Assembly (NCBI RefSeq): GCF_006476605.1
Contig: NZ_ML636804.1
Location: forward strand, 248,001-312,000
Length of the DNA: 64,000 nucleotides
Origin: Brucella gallinifaecis
Lineage (GTDB): Bacteria > Pseudomonadota > Alphaproteobacteria > Rhizobiales > Rhizobiaceae
Direction of reading: 5' to 3'
The notes under the pieces are model-generated. The model worked only from the letters and a program-made list of their open reading frames with translations. It ran no database searches and was not told where the DNA came from. The position numbers and the translations under genes were made by a program. This document shows positions 1-10,342 of this stretch, one piece after another (within the stretch, counting starts at the first letter, position 1; every line of letters begins with the position of its first letter).

Positions 1-3000
1 GATAGCGGTCAGAATGCCTTCTTTGGTGGAACAGCCGGAGTGGTGACTGTTGATGAAACCGCAGGTGATATTGTGGTTGGCGATATGCAGTTCTCCACCT
101 CTAACTATGTGGTTGAAGGGGACAAGATCGAACTTGGCAACGCGCAAACCAATCTGCGTGTTGGTGATGGAACGGCTCAAAGTTCCGGGTACAAGACAAC
201 AATCAAATCTGCTTTGACGGGCGACAGCACGCTTGTGAAGAATGATCTGGGTACACTTATTCTTGAGGGTGCAAACACCTATACGGGTGGAACGATCATC
301 AGAAATGGTGTGCTTCAGATTTCTTCTGATGGAAATCTGGGTGCAGCAGGGACGCTTTTGACCTTTGATAGCGGCACGCTGATTAATACGGGCGAGATGA
401 CCTCCGACCGTCAGATCAATCTGATCACCAGGGGCAACTTCAACACAAATGCAGATTTGGCATTGAGTGGTGTCATTGACGGTGCTGGAGGTCTTACCAA
501 GAATGGTGCCGGCGCTCTGACCTTGTTTGGAGACAATGCCTATAAGGGTGCTACGAGTGTTAGTGCCGGCTCTCTATGGGTGAATGGCGATCAGTCGGCA
601 GCAATGGGTTCTGTTCAGGTTTCGACTGGCGCGATTTTAGGCGGTTCCGGTACAATAGGTGGCAATGTTGATATCGCTGATGGCGGAACGCTTCAGGCTG
701 GTGCTGCTGCTGATCAGGTCGGTACTCTGACAATTGGTGGCAATCTTGTCCTTGGGCATGACGCGAGCGTAAATTTCAAGCTGGGCTCAGCCAATGACGT
801 TGGCAGTGCACTCAATGACCGGATTATCGTCAAGGGCGATATTACTCTGGACGGTATGCTCAATGTCAGTGTCAGCGATGGCGGCACATTTGGGGCGGGT
901 GTCTATCGTCTGTTTGACTATGACGGAAAACGCTATGGTCCCGGCTTCACTCTCGGCAGCATGCCAACGGGTGATGCTTTTGTGCAGACCTCAGTCGATC
1001 ATCAGGTCAATCTCGTTTCAACGAATGGACTGGTGCTCAATTACTGGAATGGCAATGCGCAGGATCGTCAGGCAAACACGGTCAATGGCGGCAGTGGGGT
1101 CTGGCAGTCGCATTACGGCAATGATAACTGGACGGATGCTGATGCGCTTGTCGATGCGCCGTTCACCGACAATTCTTTTGCTGTGTTCCAGGGCAAGGCA
1201 GGCACAGTCACCGTGGATAATTCCACTGGTCAGGTTCAGGTCAGCGGTATCCAGTTTATGACCGATGGATATCTGGTAAACGGAGATCGCATCGAACTGA
1301 CAGGAAACCCGACGATCCGGGTTGGTGACGGCACCAGCTCAGGCGCTTCCACAACGGCTGAAATTGCATCACAATTGTTTGGTGACACGCATCTGGTGAA
1401 GGATGATAATGGAACCCTGATCCTGAGTGGCGACAATAGCTATAAGGGCGGCACGCAAATCAAGGCCGGTACATTGGCGGTTTCCAAAGACAGCAATCTC
1501 GGTGCTGCTGCTGGGGATGTCTCGCTCACGGGTGGTAATTTGCGTGTGCTTTCAAGCTTTGAGAGTGATCGAAAGCTCAATGTGATCAATAGCGGTGGCA
1601 TTTCGGTTGATGAGGCTGCGACCCTTGGCTGGAATGGCGAAATTTCTGGCTCCGGCACTTTTGACAAGTCCGGCAAGGGAACATTCACTGTCAAATCCAA
1701 CAATGAAAACTTCATGGGAACGCTTGCAGTTAATCAGGGTGCTCTTGAAGTCGATGGTGCGCTTTGCGGTATTGTCAATGTCAATTCCGGTGGCCGTCTT
1801 CAGGGAACAGGTTCGGTATGCAGCGTCAATAATTTCGATGGCGGTATTGTTGGTCCCGGCAACTCGATCGGAACCCTGACTGTTCTGGGCAATTATGTCG
1901 GTGCAGGCGGCACAGTTGAGATTGAAACCGTGCTCGGTGATGATAATTCTTCAACTGATGTGCTCAAGGTTCTGGGCAATACATCCGGTAACAGCAATGT
2001 CAGGGTTGTGAATATTGGTGGCACTGGCGGCCAGACCGTCAATGGCATCAAGATCATTGATATTGCAGGCGCTTCGGATGGCGATTTCAAACTGGTTGGC
2101 GATTATGTCTTTCAGGGTGATCAGGCTGTTATTGGCGGTGCCTATGCTTACCGTCTTTACAAAAACGGTATTGATAGCCCGACTGATGGGGACTGGTATC
2201 TGCGTTCAGCTCTGATTGATCCGACTGATCCCACGAATCCAGTCGATCCGACCACACCGCTTTATGCGCCGACCACACCGCTTTATGAAACCTATGCTCA
2301 GGTCTTGCAGCGTTTCAATACGCTTGGAACCTATCAGCAGCGCACGGCAAACCGTCGTTGGACGGATAATATGGGTGGCGTAGAGAGCGCTGGTAAACAA
2401 GATCGTCAGAACGGCCATGCTATCTGGGCACGTATCGAAGCCTCGCATACGAAATATGCGGCCCATGACAGTACAACAGGCACCAGACATGATGATACGC
2501 TCTGGCGTATACAGTCAGGCATGGATGGCCTTTTTTATGGAGGCGCAGATGGTACGCTTGTCGGTTCGCTCATCGCAAATTTCGGTACGGTCTCGTCCGA
2601 TGTCTATTCGGATTTTGGTTCCGGGACGATCAGCACAACCGGTTTTGGTATCGGGGCCACAGCCACCTGGTATGGTGATAACGGCCTGTATATTGATGCG
2701 CAGACTGGCATCAATTGGTATATGAGCGATCTGGAATCTGCGAGAACTGGCACTGAGCTTGTTAATAACAATAATGGCTATGGTTTTGCAGCCAGCCTTG
2801 AAGTGGGCAAAAATATTGCAATCGATGAGCATTGGAGCATTACGCCACAGGCGCAACTCTCCTATTCACAAGTCGATTTCAGCAGCTTTGGTGATCGTTA
2901 CGGTTCAAAAATCTCGTTAAATCGCGCCAATAATCTGGTGGGCAGACTGGGTGTCTCGGCAAATTACAGCGATCAGTGGGCTGATCAAAAAGGCCGTGCG

Positions 3001-3252
3001 ATCAAATCGACCATTTATGCAGCCGGTAATTTTTACTATGATTTTGTCGGTGGAACACGGGTTTCGGTTGCGGATGTATCTTTCGCAAATACGAATGCTC
3101 CGCTCTGGGCCGGTGTTGGCATTGGTGGGTCATTGAATTGGGCTGATGGTCAATATTCGCTTTATGGAGAGGTCACGACGCAAACCAGTGTCGAAGACTT
3201 CTGGAAGAGCAATAGCCTTGGCGTGAAAACCGGTTTCCTGGTGCATTGGTAA
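1..3252 (+). CDS. autotransporter outer-membrane protein, 5'-truncated by window edge
   Basis: The reading frame is open from base 1, so the signal peptide and start lie outside the window; 1083 residues are visible. The passenger is Gly/Asn/Thr-rich with beta-helix character and carries passenger-associated repeats of the type GTLILEGANTYTGGT (about residues 77-110), GALTLFGDNAYKG (165-195) and GTLILSGDNSYKGGT (465-495). A short Pro/Thr linker (DPTDPTNP, then TPLY twice) precedes a C-terminal beta-barrel from about residue 805 to the end. The protein finishes in an aromatic residue (VHW), as is typical of type V secretion barrels. The barrel would sit in the outer membrane and export the passenger to the cell surface, where relatives often act as adhesins. 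Residues 1-240 are repeated from about residue 390. The class is clear; ligand and role are unknown. Confidence 0.9.
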   Translation, partial: DSGQNAFFGGTAGVVTVDETAGDIVVGDMQFSTSNYVVEGDKIELGNAQTNLRVGDGTAQSSGYKTTIKSALTGDSTLVKNDLGTLILEGANTYTGGTIIRNGVLQISSDGNLGAAGTLLTFDSGTLINTGEMTSDRQINLITRGNFNTNADLALSGVIDGAGGLTKNGAGALTLFGDNAYKGATSVSAGSLWVNGDQSAAMGSVQVSTGAILGGSGTIGGNVDIADGGTLQAGAAADQVGTLTIGGNLVLGHDASVNFKLGSANDVGSALNDRIIVKGDITLDGMLNVSVSDGGTFGAGVYRLFDYDGKRYGPGFTLGSMPTGDAFVQTSVDHQVNLVSTNGLVLNYWNGNAQDRQANTVNGGSGVWQSHYGNDNWTDADALVDAPFTDNSFAVFQGKAGTVTVDNSTGQVQVSGIQFMTDGYLVNGDRIELTGNPTIRVGDGTSSGASTTAEIASQLFGDTHLVKDDNGTLILSGDNSYKGGTQIKAGTLAVSKDSNLGAAAGDVSLTGGNLRVLSSFESDRKLNVINSGGISVDEAATLGWNGEISGSGTFDKSGKGTFTVKSNNENFMGTLAVNQGALEVDGALCGIVNVNSGGRLQGTGSVCSVNNFDGGIVGPGNSIGTLTVLGNYVGAGGTVEIETVLGDDNSSTDVLKVLGNTSGNSNVRVVNIGGTGGQTVNGIKIIDIAGASDGDFKLVGDYVFQGDQAVIGGAYAYRLYKNGIDSPTDGDWYLRSALIDPTDPTNPVDPTTPLYAPTTPLYETYAQVLQRFNTLGTYQQRTANRRWTDNMGGVESAGKQDRQNGHAIWARIEASHTKYAAHDSTTGTRHDDTLWRIQSGMDGLFYGGADGTLVGSLIANFGTVSSDVYSDFGSGTISTTGFGIGATATWYGDNGLYIDAQTGINWYMSDLESARTGTELVNNNNGYGFAASLEVGKNIAIDEHWSITPQAQLSYSQVDFSSFGDRYGSKISLNRANNLVGRLGVSANYSDQWADQKGRAIKSTIYAAGNFYYDFVGGTRVSVADVSFANTNAPLWAGVGIGGSLNWADGQYSLYGEVTTQTSVEDFWKSNSLGVKTGFLVHW

Positions 3253-3263
3253 GAATAGAAAAA

Positions 3264-3310
3264 AGAGCGCATCCCGAAAAGTGGGAGCCGGTTTTCGGCA
3301 AAGATGCGCG
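3264..3310. repeat. family A intergenic palindromic repeat, copy 1
   Basis: Begins AGAGCGCATCCCGAAAAG, has a core GGTTTTCGG, and closes with GATGCGCG, complementary to its start. The same unit recurs at 10254, 42236, 49095 and 49158. It is followed 12 nt later by a family B hairpin, an arrangement repeated at 49158-49260. Confidence 0.8.
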
Positions 3311-3322
3311 TTAGAATAAAAA

Positions 3323-3357
3323 AGAGCGCCGATCTGGTTCTGTCAGATCGGCGCTCT
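3323..3357. terminator. family B hairpin, probable bidirectional terminator
   Basis: Perfect 14-bp stem (AGAGCGCCGATCTG with CAGATCGGCGCTCT) and a 7-nt loop between the convergent autotransporter and nfu genes. An A-run lies on the left side, giving a T-run on the minus strand; the plus-strand side has only a weak T-rich tail. It also matches the family B repeat by sequence. Confidence 0.65.
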
Positions 3358-3376
3358 GCTGTTAGATAAGCCTATC

Positions 3377-3949
3377 TTATATCTGTTCGACCTGCTGCAC
3401 TTCCGGCACAAAATGGCGCAGAAGGTTTTGAATGCCGTGCTTGAGCGTTGCGGTCGATGACGGACAGCCAGAGCAGGCACCCTTCATGTGCAAAAACACC
3501 GTACCGTTTTCAAAGCCGCGGAATGTGATGTCGCCACCGTCCTGAGCCACAGCCGGGCGAACGCGGGTTTCGATCAGTTCCTTGATGGTTTCAACGATTT
3601 CGACATCGGCTTCATCGAAAAATTCTTCTTCACCATGGTCGTCACCTGCGCTGGCGGCAGAATTACCCGCCATAACATCGGCGCCCGACATGAAATGTTC
3701 CATGATCGTGCCAAGAATAGCAGGCTTCAAATGCTGCCATTCACCGTCTTCTTTGGTGACAGTGATAAAATCAAAGCCAAAGAAAACGCCGGTTACACCG
3801 GGAACAGCAAACAGTTTTGCGGCCAGTGGCGATGTATTGCCAGCACTTGCTGCATCGCGGAAATCCGCAGTCCCCTCGGGCATGACGACCTTGCCCGGCA
3901 GAAATTTCAGGGTTGCCGGGTTCGGCGTAGTCTCGGTCTGGATGAACAT
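3377..3949 (-). CDS. NfuA-type iron-sulfur cluster scaffold/carrier
   Basis: 190 residues with the two-domain layout of alphaproteobacterial NifU-like proteins. An Nfu N-terminal domain (MFIQTETTPNPATLKFLPG, about 1-90) is followed by an acidic linker and a C-terminal NifU domain (about 115-190) with the CxxC pair C159/C162 in GACSGCPSS. Two protomers would hold a 4Fe-4S cluster between their CxxC motifs and hand it to client enzymes. The gene ends convergently with the autotransporter, with hairpins between them, and lies 106 nt downstream of uspA on the same strand. Family assignment is strong; specific clients cannot be read from sequence. Confidence 0.93.
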   Translation of the reverse strand: MFIQTETTPNPATLKFLPGKVVMPEGTADFRDAASAGNTSPLAAKLFAVPGVTGVFFGFDFITVTKEDGEWQHLKPAILGTIMEHFMSGADVMAGNSAASAGDDHGEEEFFDEADVEIVETIKELIETRVRPAVAQDGGDITFRGFENGTVFLHMKGACSGCPSSTATLKHGIQNLLRHFVPEVQQVEQI

Positions 3950-4055
3950 ATCCGTTCTCCGCTTTAAATATCGTAAGCTTTTGTTAAGCAGGGATGCGCA
4001 TTAAAGCAAGCCTCATCATAGGGGCCGCTTGCATGTTAAGATCAATATAGGGTGA

Positions 4056-4544
4056 TTATGTCACCGCATCAATGTCGGCATCCGAAAGCCCGGCGGGGAT
4101 GACGGTCACAGGAATCTGGAATTGGGCGCGATTGGCCAGAGATTGTACGAGAGGGCCGGGCCCTTCATTGCCGGAGCCTGCTGCAAGCACCAGAATTGCA
4201 ATGTCCTGATCATCATCGATGAGGCTCGACAGTTCTTCTGTGATGCGCCCTTCACGAATGATCAGTTCAGGGTCTATGCCCTGTTGCGCACGTATAATGG
4301 CCGCGAATTTTTCGAGCGTGGAACGTGCACGTTCTTCGGCTTCTATACGCATGATTTCGCCAACGCCCAGGATTTGCTGAAAATCAGAATTGTCGATGAC
4401 AAAAAGCAGAACCAGTGCACCATTTGAATTTTTGGCGCGGCGCGCGGCATAGGCAACGGCGCGCCCACATTCCGGCGTTTCGTCAATCACGGCAAGAAAT
4501 TTGCGGCGGTGTCCGGCTTCCCGGCTAAGTCGTTTTGATACCAT
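4056..4544 (-). CDS. universal stress protein (UspA family)
   Basis: 162 residues forming a single Usp domain. The N-terminal strand KFLAVIDETPECGRAVAYA is the nucleotide-binding beta-1/loop. The C-terminal part (LAAGSGNEGPGPLVQSLANR then VTVIP) resembles the G-x2-G-x9-G(S/T) ATP-binding signature, with a deviating end. Such proteins are cytoplasmic and respond to stress or growth arrest. It lies between trpS and nfu on the same strand. A perfect GC-rich palindrome sits 23 nt upstream of its ATG and could affect its expression or end trpS transcription. The precise function is not predictable. Confidence 0.88.
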   Translation of the reverse strand: MVSKRLSREAGHRRKFLAVIDETPECGRAVAYAARRAKNSNGALVLLFVIDNSDFQQILGVGEIMRIEAEERARSTLEKFAAIIRAQQGIDPELIIREGRITEELSSLIDDDQDIAILVLAAGSGNEGPGPLVQSLANRAQFQIPVTVIPAGLSDADIDAVT

Positions 4545-4566
4545 GGCGATAATGTGGCATTGCGAA

Positions 4567-4590
4567 GCACTGCCCGCAAGCGGGCAGTGC
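4567..4590. repeat. 24-nt perfect GC-rich palindrome between trpS and uspA
   Basis: GCACTGCCCGC, two-base centre AA, GCGGGCAGTGC: an 11-bp perfect stem. It lies 17 nt past the trpS stop on the minus strand, with no T-run in that direction, so a standard terminator is doubtful. An operator or mRNA-processing hairpin is possible. Confidence 0.7.
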
Positions 4591-4607
4591 AGGAATTTTT
4601 GACAGGT

Positions 4608-5675
4608 CTAGTCTTGCAACCAGCCGATAATGTCACGCACATGACGCATATTGGCCTCAGCAATCGTGCTTGCGCGTTCGCCGCCATCTTTGAGCACATT
4701 GTCAATATAGGCCGGATCAGCCACCAGACGGCGCATTTCATGGGTAATTGGCGATAGTTTTGAAACTGCAAGATCAGCAAGGGCTGATTTGAATTCGGAG
4801 AACTGGCGTCCGCCGAATTCGCTTAAGATTTCTTCCTTCGATTTTGATGAAAGCGCTGCATAAATGCCGACGAGATTGTCGGCTTCCGGGCGACCGTTCA
4901 ACCCATCGACTTCGGAAGGCAGACCATCGGAATCGGTTTTTGCCTTGCGGATCTTCTTGTTGATGGTGTCTTCATCGTCGATCAGATTGATGCGTGACAG
5001 GTCTGATGGGTCTGATTTCGACATTTTCTTGGTGCCGTCACGCAATGACATGATGCGCATGGCAGGGCCGGAAATCATCGGCTCGGTCAATGGGAAGAAA
5101 CCTGAAACCTGTTCGTCACCCACCTGCATATCCACGCCGATGCCAAGTGAGGCAATCCGCTCGGAATAGTCATTGTTGAATTTCTGCGCAATGTCGCGCG
5201 TCAGTTCCAGATGCTGTTTCTGGTCTTCGCCGACAGGCACATGGGTTGCGCGATATAGAAGAATGTCGGCAGCCATCAGGCTCGGATAGGCGAAAAGACC
5301 GAGCGAGGCATTTTCGCGGTCCTTGCCAGCCTTGTCCTTGAACTGCGTCATGCGGCTCATCCAGCCGATACGCGCCACACAGTTGAACACCCATGCAAGT
5401 TCTGCATGTTGCATCACGCGGCTTTGGTTAAAGACGATGCTGCGTTTGGGGTCGATGCCTGCAGCGAGAAATGCAGCCGTTACTTCGCGCGTGGACTGCA
5501 TCAGCTCGAGCGGATCAGGCGAGACAGTCAAGGCATGCATATCGACAACGCAATAAATGCATTCCTGCGTTTCCTGAACCTCTACCCACCGCTTGATGGC
5601 ACCCAGATAATTGCCGAGGTGAAGATTTCCGGTCGGCTGAACGCCGGAGAAGACAAGCGGCTTGAACGTGCTCAT
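4608..5675 (-). CDS. trpS: tryptophanyl-tRNA synthetase
   Basis: 355 residues. Class I synthetase signatures are present: the HIGH-like PTGNLHLGN near the N-terminus and KKMSKSDPS about 195 residues in. The enzyme charges tRNA-Trp with tryptophan in the cytoplasm. The start is placed at [13 protein letters not shown] because a good Shine-Dalgarno (AGGA, about 8 nt upstream) precedes it; the frame is open for 13 more codons upstream, but those residues do not look conserved. It follows murJ by 95 nt and precedes uspA on the same strand. Confidence 0.97.
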   Translation of the reverse strand: MSTFKPLVFSGVQPTGNLHLGNYLGAIKRWVEVQETQECIYCVVDMHALTVSPDPLELMQSTREVTAAFLAAGIDPKRSIVFNQSRVMQHAELAWVFNCVARIGWMSRMTQFKDKAGKDRENASLGLFAYPSLMAADILLYRATHVPVGEDQKQHLELTRDIAQKFNNDYSERIASLGIGVDMQVGDEQVSGFFPLTEPMISGPAMRIMSLRDGTKKMSKSDPSDLSRINLIDDEDTINKKIRKAKTDSDGLPSEVDGLNGRPEADNLVGIYAALSSKSKEEILSEFGGRQFSEFKSALADLAVSKLSPITHEMRRLVADPAYIDNVLKDGGERASTIAEANMRHVRDIIGWLQD

Positions 5676-5770
5676 GATGTTATCCTGATGTTGGCCTTTG
5701 CCGGTGGAGAGCAAAGGGTCTTTATTTGATGCGGTGTTTTCGCAGACGCATGGCTGCCTTTCAAGAGCAA

Positions 5771-7360
5771 TTATATTTTGCTCTCCGGCTCTTTTTTCAC
5801 GGCCCCACGCTTGATCCCGCGACGGATCATGGCCGTGTTTGCACCGCCAAGGCCAAAGGCCAGTGCAAAATAGACGACCATGGCTACGATCACCATAATA
5901 GACAAGGTTCCGGCACGCACACCAAAAGATGCTGCTGACGAAAGCTCATATGCAAAATAGCCCATGGCAAAATGAATGCCGGCAGCCATGATTGCGGCTG
6001 CAATCAGCAGGCGCGGGATGCGGGTCAGCAAGGCAATGTCATTGCCCCAGTGTCTGCGCTTGACGAGCGTTGCAAACAGCAAAGCTGCATTGACCCAGCC
6101 CGCTGTGATTTCTGCAATGGCAATGCCAGTTGGTCCCATGCGCGAGAAGAGTATCAGCGCCAGCGTTATATTCACAGCAACCGAAATTGCAGCGAAGATC
6201 ATTGGCGTTCGCGTGTCTTCACGGGCAAAAAAACCGGGAAGGAAGGCTTTGATCAGCACATAGGCAGGTAGACCGATACCATAAATCGCCAGAATGCCGG
6301 AAACAACGATTGTTGATTGAGCACTGAACTGCCCGCGTTCAAATAGCAGTCGCACAATCGGTTCCGACATGACCAGAAGGGCAGCGGCTGCGGGAAGGGT
6401 GAGAAACAGCGTGAACTCGACCGAGCGGTTTTGCAGGTTCGATGCTTCCTGCATATGCCCGCCGCGTAAAGCGCGTGAGAGTTCGGGCAGCAGCACGGTC
6501 GCAACCGCAATCCCCACCACACCAAGAGGAAGCTGGTAAATGCGGTCGGCATAGACGAGCGAGGAAACAGCCCCCTCCATACCGGAGGCAATATTGGTAT
6601 TGATCAGCAGATTGATTTGCGTGATGCCGCCGGTGATTGCGGCTGGAAATGCCAGAATGAGCAGGCGTTTGACGCCGGGTGTCAAACGCGGGCGGCGGAA
6701 GCTGATCTTGATGCCTGCAACGCGCACGTCGATCCAGACGATAGCGAGCTGCACCAGACCTGCGGCCATCACCCCCCATGAAAGCACATAGCCGACTTCA
6801 AGCGCGTCATAGCCCTGCCACCATGCAAAAGCCAGAACAGCAATCAGGATAATATTGAGAAACACCGGCGCAATCGCCGCTGCAAAATAGCGATGCAGCG
6901 AATTGAGCATGCCTGCCATCATCGAAGCCAGTGACATACAGGCGAGATAGGGGAACATGATGATCGCGAGCCGCACGGTATTGTCGAATTTTACCGGATC
7001 ATCGGTAAAGCCCGGCGCAATCACCGTGCGCACGATAAAGGGCATGGAAAGTTCCATGGCAATGGTGATGAAAAGCAGGACCGTAAAAAGAACGCCGAAC
7101 ACTTCTTCAGAAAAACGGCGTGCTCCATCAAGGCCGTTCTTTTCGATCTCACCCGAAAACAGCGGGACAAAGGCAGTATTGAACGCGCCTTCGGCAAACA
7201 GCCTGCGAAATGTGTTTGGAAAACGGAAAGCCGCATTGAATGCATCTGCAACCGGACCGGTGCCAAGCGCTGCCGCCATGAACATTTCACGCGTGAAGCC
7301 GAAAATACGGCTCATCAGCGTGCCAGATGCAACAGTTGCGAATTTTTTGACCAAACTCAT
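5771..7360 (-). CDS. murJ: lipid II flippase MurJ (MviN family)
   Basis: 529 residues, strongly hydrophobic with about 14 predicted membrane segments, typical of the MOP-superfamily flippase that moves lipid II to the periplasmic face for peptidoglycan synthesis. The N-terminal signature [15 protein letters not shown] and the [16 protein letters not shown] segment with conserved Arg residues are characteristic. The basic C-terminal tail is cytoplasmic. The ATG lies 18 nt past the glnD stop, so the two are probably cotranscribed, an order (glnD-murJ-trpS) seen in Rhizobiales. Confidence 0.96.
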   Translation of the reverse strand: MSLVKKFATVASGTLMSRIFGFTREMFMAAALGTGPVADAFNAAFRFPNTFRRLFAEGAFNTAFVPLFSGEIEKNGLDGARRFSEEVFGVLFTVLLFITIAMELSMPFIVRTVIAPGFTDDPVKFDNTVRLAIIMFPYLACMSLASMMAGMLNSLHRYFAAAIAPVFLNIILIAVLAFAWWQGYDALEVGYVLSWGVMAAGLVQLAIVWIDVRVAGIKISFRRPRLTPGVKRLLILAFPAAITGGITQINLLINTNIASGMEGAVSSLVYADRIYQLPLGVVGIAVATVLLPELSRALRGGHMQEASNLQNRSVEFTLFLTLPAAAALLVMSEPIVRLLFERGQFSAQSTIVVSGILAIYGIGLPAYVLIKAFLPGFFAREDTRTPMIFAAISVAVNITLALILFSRMGPTGIAIAEITAGWVNAALLFATLVKRRHWGNDIALLTRIPRLLIAAAIMAAGIHFAMGYFAYELSSAASFGVRAGTLSIMVIVAMVVYFALAFGLGGANTAMIRRGIKRGAVKKEPESKI

Positions 7361-7378
7361 AGTCTTGAAATACCTGTA

Positions 7379-10174
7379 TTATGCAGTTGCGCGGCCATTG
7401 GCTTTTGCAACATTTTCGCCACCCAGCAGGCCCAGAAGCTTGCGCCTGATATTGCCCTGCCGGGTTGCGTTTGAAATCTTGTGTCCTACGAGATCGGTGA
7501 CGTAGAAACTGTCGATCACTTTTTCTCCGAAGGTTGTGATATGTGCAGAAGCAATATCCAGTGACAAGTCGGAAATAAGGCCGGTCAGTTCTGACAAAAG
7601 GCCGGGACGATCAAGGCCTTCCACTTCGATGACCGTAAATTTGTCAGAAAGTGTGTTGTTGATTTCCACGCGCGGCTCCACTTTGAAAGCCTTTGCACCA
7701 CGCTTGGGCTTGGTCCGTCTGGCAAGAACATCCGGCAGATGCGCTTTGCCTGACAGCACATCTTCGATCACCTTGCCCACACGTTCAGCGCGGCGGCGCT
7801 CGTCTTCGTCGGTGTCGAATTCGCGATTGATCAGGATCGTATCAAGGGCACGTCCATCACCTGTGGTGAAAATCTGCGCATCGACAATATTGCCGCCAGC
7901 AGCCGCACATGCCCCGGTGATGATTGATAAAAGCCGGGGATGATCGGGGGCAAGCACGGTAATTTCCGTCACGGCTTCAAATGTATGTGGTTTGGCCATG
8001 GTCGCCAATGCACGGCCATTGCGATCAGCTTCGCGGATGAAATGCGCATGGCGAAGCTGGTCCTCAAGGCTGACGGTGAGGAAATAATTGGTGTAATGCA
8101 GACCAAGATAGGCGTCACGTTCGGCTTGCGGCCAGTCGTTCAGCTTTTCAGCCAGCGCTTCGCGTGCCTGCCGGTCGCGATCAGCGCGTGGCAGTTTGGA
8201 GAAACCACCTGTGAGCACCAGTTCCGTTTCGTAGTAAAGCGTGCGCAGAAGCTGGCCTTTCCAGCCGTTCCACACGCCGGGACCAACCCCCTTGATATCG
8301 CAGACCGTCAGGATGAGCAGAAGCTTCAGCCGCTCCATGGTCTGTACCGTATCGGCAAAATCGACGATTGTTTTGCGGTCGTTCAAATCGCGTGACTGGG
8401 CAACCATGCTCATGGTCAGATGTTCACGCACCAGCCATTCGACGGTTTTGGTTTCTGAAGGCGAAAGGCCGAAACGCGGGCAAAGCTTTCTGGCAATACG
8501 TGCGCCTGCAATCGAATGATCTTCAGGCCGCCCTTTGGCAATGTCATGCAAAAGCATGGCGACATAAAGCAGGTTGCGGTCGCGTTTAAGGGTGGAGATC
8601 AGCTGGTTGGCCAGTGGATGTTCATTATCCAGCTCGCCATGCTCAATTTCGGAAAGCACCGCAATACAGCGCAAAAGATGCTCATCAACCGTGTAGTGAT
8701 GATACATGTTGAACTGCATCATCGCGACGATTTTACCGAAATCGGGGATGAATTTACCAAGCACGCCCGATTCATTCATGCGGCGTAAAATGAGTTCGGG
8801 ATTGCGCGGTGATGTCAGCACTTCCAGAAACAGCTTGTTGGCTTCCGGGTTTTCGCGCAGCTCTGCATTGATCAGTTTCAGCGAGCGGGTGAGCTGTTGC
8901 ATCGCATCGGGGTGAAACTCCAGCCCCAGCCTGTCTGCCAGGTGAAAAATACGGATGATATTGACCGGATCGCGTTTGAACACATCTGCGTCGGCAATAT
9001 TGATGCGATGATTTTCCGAGATAAAATCACTGCTTCCGGCAAGCTTGCGCTTGCGGTTGGAAAAGGTCAGAAAAATACGATTAAAGCCCGGCACATGCTT
9101 GGCCTGCTCTTCTTCGAGCGCCGCACAAAGAATGCGCGTCAGATCGCCCACGTCTTTTGCGACGAGGAAGTAGTGCTTCATGAAGCGCTCGACATAGTTC
9201 TGGCCGGGATGCGCTGTATATCCCAGACGCTGCGCGATTTCCGGCTGTATGTCGAAGGACAGGCGCTCTTCGGCCTTCAGCGTTGCAAAATGCATGTGGC
9301 AGCGCACAGCCCAGAGAAAATCTTCGGCCTTGTTGAAAAGCTTCAGTTCTGCGCGTGACAATACGCCAAGCTTGACCAGCTCTTCCTTGCTTTTGACGCG
9401 GTAGAAATATTTGGCAATCCAGAACAGCGTATGCAGATCACGCTGGCCACCTTTGCCTTCCTTGACATTCGGCTCGACCAGATAGCGGGTTTCGCCCGCT
9501 TTTTTGTGGCGGTTATCACGCTCGGCAAGTTTGGCCTGAATGAATTCAGGACCGGTATTCATCACCACTTCTTCGTCAAAACGCGTGACAAGCGCATTGA
9601 ACAGATCACGATTGCCGATGATGAAACGCGCATCGAGAAGTGCGGTACGGATTGTCATATCTTCGCGCGAAAGGCGGATGCATTCATCGATATTGCGCGT
9701 GGAATGCCCGACTTTCAGCCCCATATCCCAGAGCATATAGAGCATATATTCTGCGACCTGCTCGCCCCATGGGGTTTGCTTATAGGGCAGCAGAAACAAA
9801 AGATCGATGTCGGATCCGGGTGCAAGTCCGCCGCGGCCATAGCCGCCTACGGCCACAATCGCCATATTTTCGGCTTTTGATGGATTGAGCGCCGGATAGG
9901 CTTTGGTGCTGGCAAATTCAAACAATATGCTGATCAATGTATCCATCAGATAAGACAGCCGCCGCACACAAAGCGTACCGCCGCCATCTTTCATCAGCAT
10001 GTTTTCCGCATTGTCGCGGCCACGGGCAAGCGCGTCTTTGAGCGCATGCAAAACCACCTTGCGAACAGGCTGGCTTGTATAGTTTTCGTCGGCTGAATCC
10101 GCCAGCTCGTTGATCTTGCGGCGCAGCGTTTCGGGATTGACGATGTCTTCAAGCTTCAGGTCGTGTGCGCTCAT
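7379..10174 (-). CDS. glnD: bifunctional PII uridylyltransferase/uridylyl-removing enzyme
   Basis: 931 residues from the chosen start. The nucleotidyltransferase motif [19 protein letters not shown] (about 108-126) carries the DxD metal ligands D122/D124. A central HD domain contains [14 protein letters not shown], for deuridylylation. Two C-terminal ACT domains ([17 protein letters not shown] and [18 protein letters not shown]) sense glutamine. The enzyme modifies PII proteins to report nitrogen status. The start [12 protein letters not shown] is preferred: the frame runs 43 codons further upstream, but that extension looks random and passes through the family A repeat at 10254-10301. It heads the glnD-murJ run and is relevant to rpoN and ptsN elsewhere in the window. 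Confidence 0.97.
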   Translation of the reverse strand: MSAHDLKLEDIVNPETLRRKINELADSADENYTSQPVRKVVLHALKDALARGRDNAENMLMKDGGGTLCVRRLSYLMDTLISILFEFASTKAYPALNPSKAENMAIVAVGGYGRGGLAPGSDIDLLFLLPYKQTPWGEQVAEYMLYMLWDMGLKVGHSTRNIDECIRLSREDMTIRTALLDARFIIGNRDLFNALVTRFDEEVVMNTGPEFIQAKLAERDNRHKKAGETRYLVEPNVKEGKGGQRDLHTLFWIAKYFYRVKSKEELVKLGVLSRAELKLFNKAEDFLWAVRCHMHFATLKAEERLSFDIQPEIAQRLGYTAHPGQNYVERFMKHYFLVAKDVGDLTRILCAALEEEQAKHVPGFNRIFLTFSNRKRKLAGSSDFISENHRINIADADVFKRDPVNIIRIFHLADRLGLEFHPDAMQQLTRSLKLINAELRENPEANKLFLEVLTSPRNPELILRRMNESGVLGKFIPDFGKIVAMMQFNMYHHYTVDEHLLRCIAVLSEIEHGELDNEHPLANQLISTLKRDRNLLYVAMLLHDIAKGRPEDHSIAGARIARKLCPRFGLSPSETKTVEWLVREHLTMSMVAQSRDLNDRKTIVDFADTVQTMERLKLLLILTVCDIKGVGPGVWNGWKGQLLRTLYYETELVLTGGFSKLPRADRDRQAREALAEKLNDWPQAERDAYLGLHYTNYFLTVSLEDQLRHAHFIREADRNGRALATMAKPHTFEAVTEITVLAPDHPRLLSIITGACAAAGGNIVDAQIFTTGDGRALDTILINREFDTDEDERRRAERVGKVIEDVLSGKAHLPDVLARRTKPKRGAKAFKVEPRVEINNTLSDKFTVIEVEGLDRPGLLSELTGLISDLSLDIASAHITTFGEKVIDSFYVTDLVGHKISNATRQGNIRRKLLGLLGGENVAKANGRATA

Positions 10175-10253
10175 GCGGCTTGTATGTCCGGCGTGTTGGG
10201 AAAAGACTGACGGAACTATCCTATAGCCGGTTTTAAATTGTATGAATATACCA

Positions 10254-10301
10254 ACGCTTGTCGCGGAAAAGTGGTCCCGGTTTTCGGGTAACGACAAGCG
10301 C
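10254..10301. repeat. family A intergenic palindromic repeat, copy 2 (divergent)
   Basis: Outer arms CGCTTGTCG and CGACAAGCG enclose a core with GAAAAGTGG and CCGGTTTTCGGG, matching the family A core but with different outer arms, as if compensating changes had kept the hairpin. It lies upstream of glnD. Confidence 0.7.
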
Positions 10302-10311
10302 ATAAAAAGAA

Positions 10312-10335
10312 ATGGCCGGGGGTTTCCCGGCCTTT
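10312..10335 (-). terminator. Rho-independent terminator of maeB
   Basis: Stem GGCCGGG/CCCGGCC with a 5-nt loop, just past the maeB stop; read on the minus strand it is followed by a T-rich run (ATTTCTTTTT). Confidence 0.85.
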
Positions 10336-10342
10336 AGCATTT

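Noticed and set aside
10175-10303. 43-codon N-terminal extension of glnD
   Set aside because: The extension is translated across a family A repeat and does not resemble GlnD; the internal ATG at 10174 fits the family.
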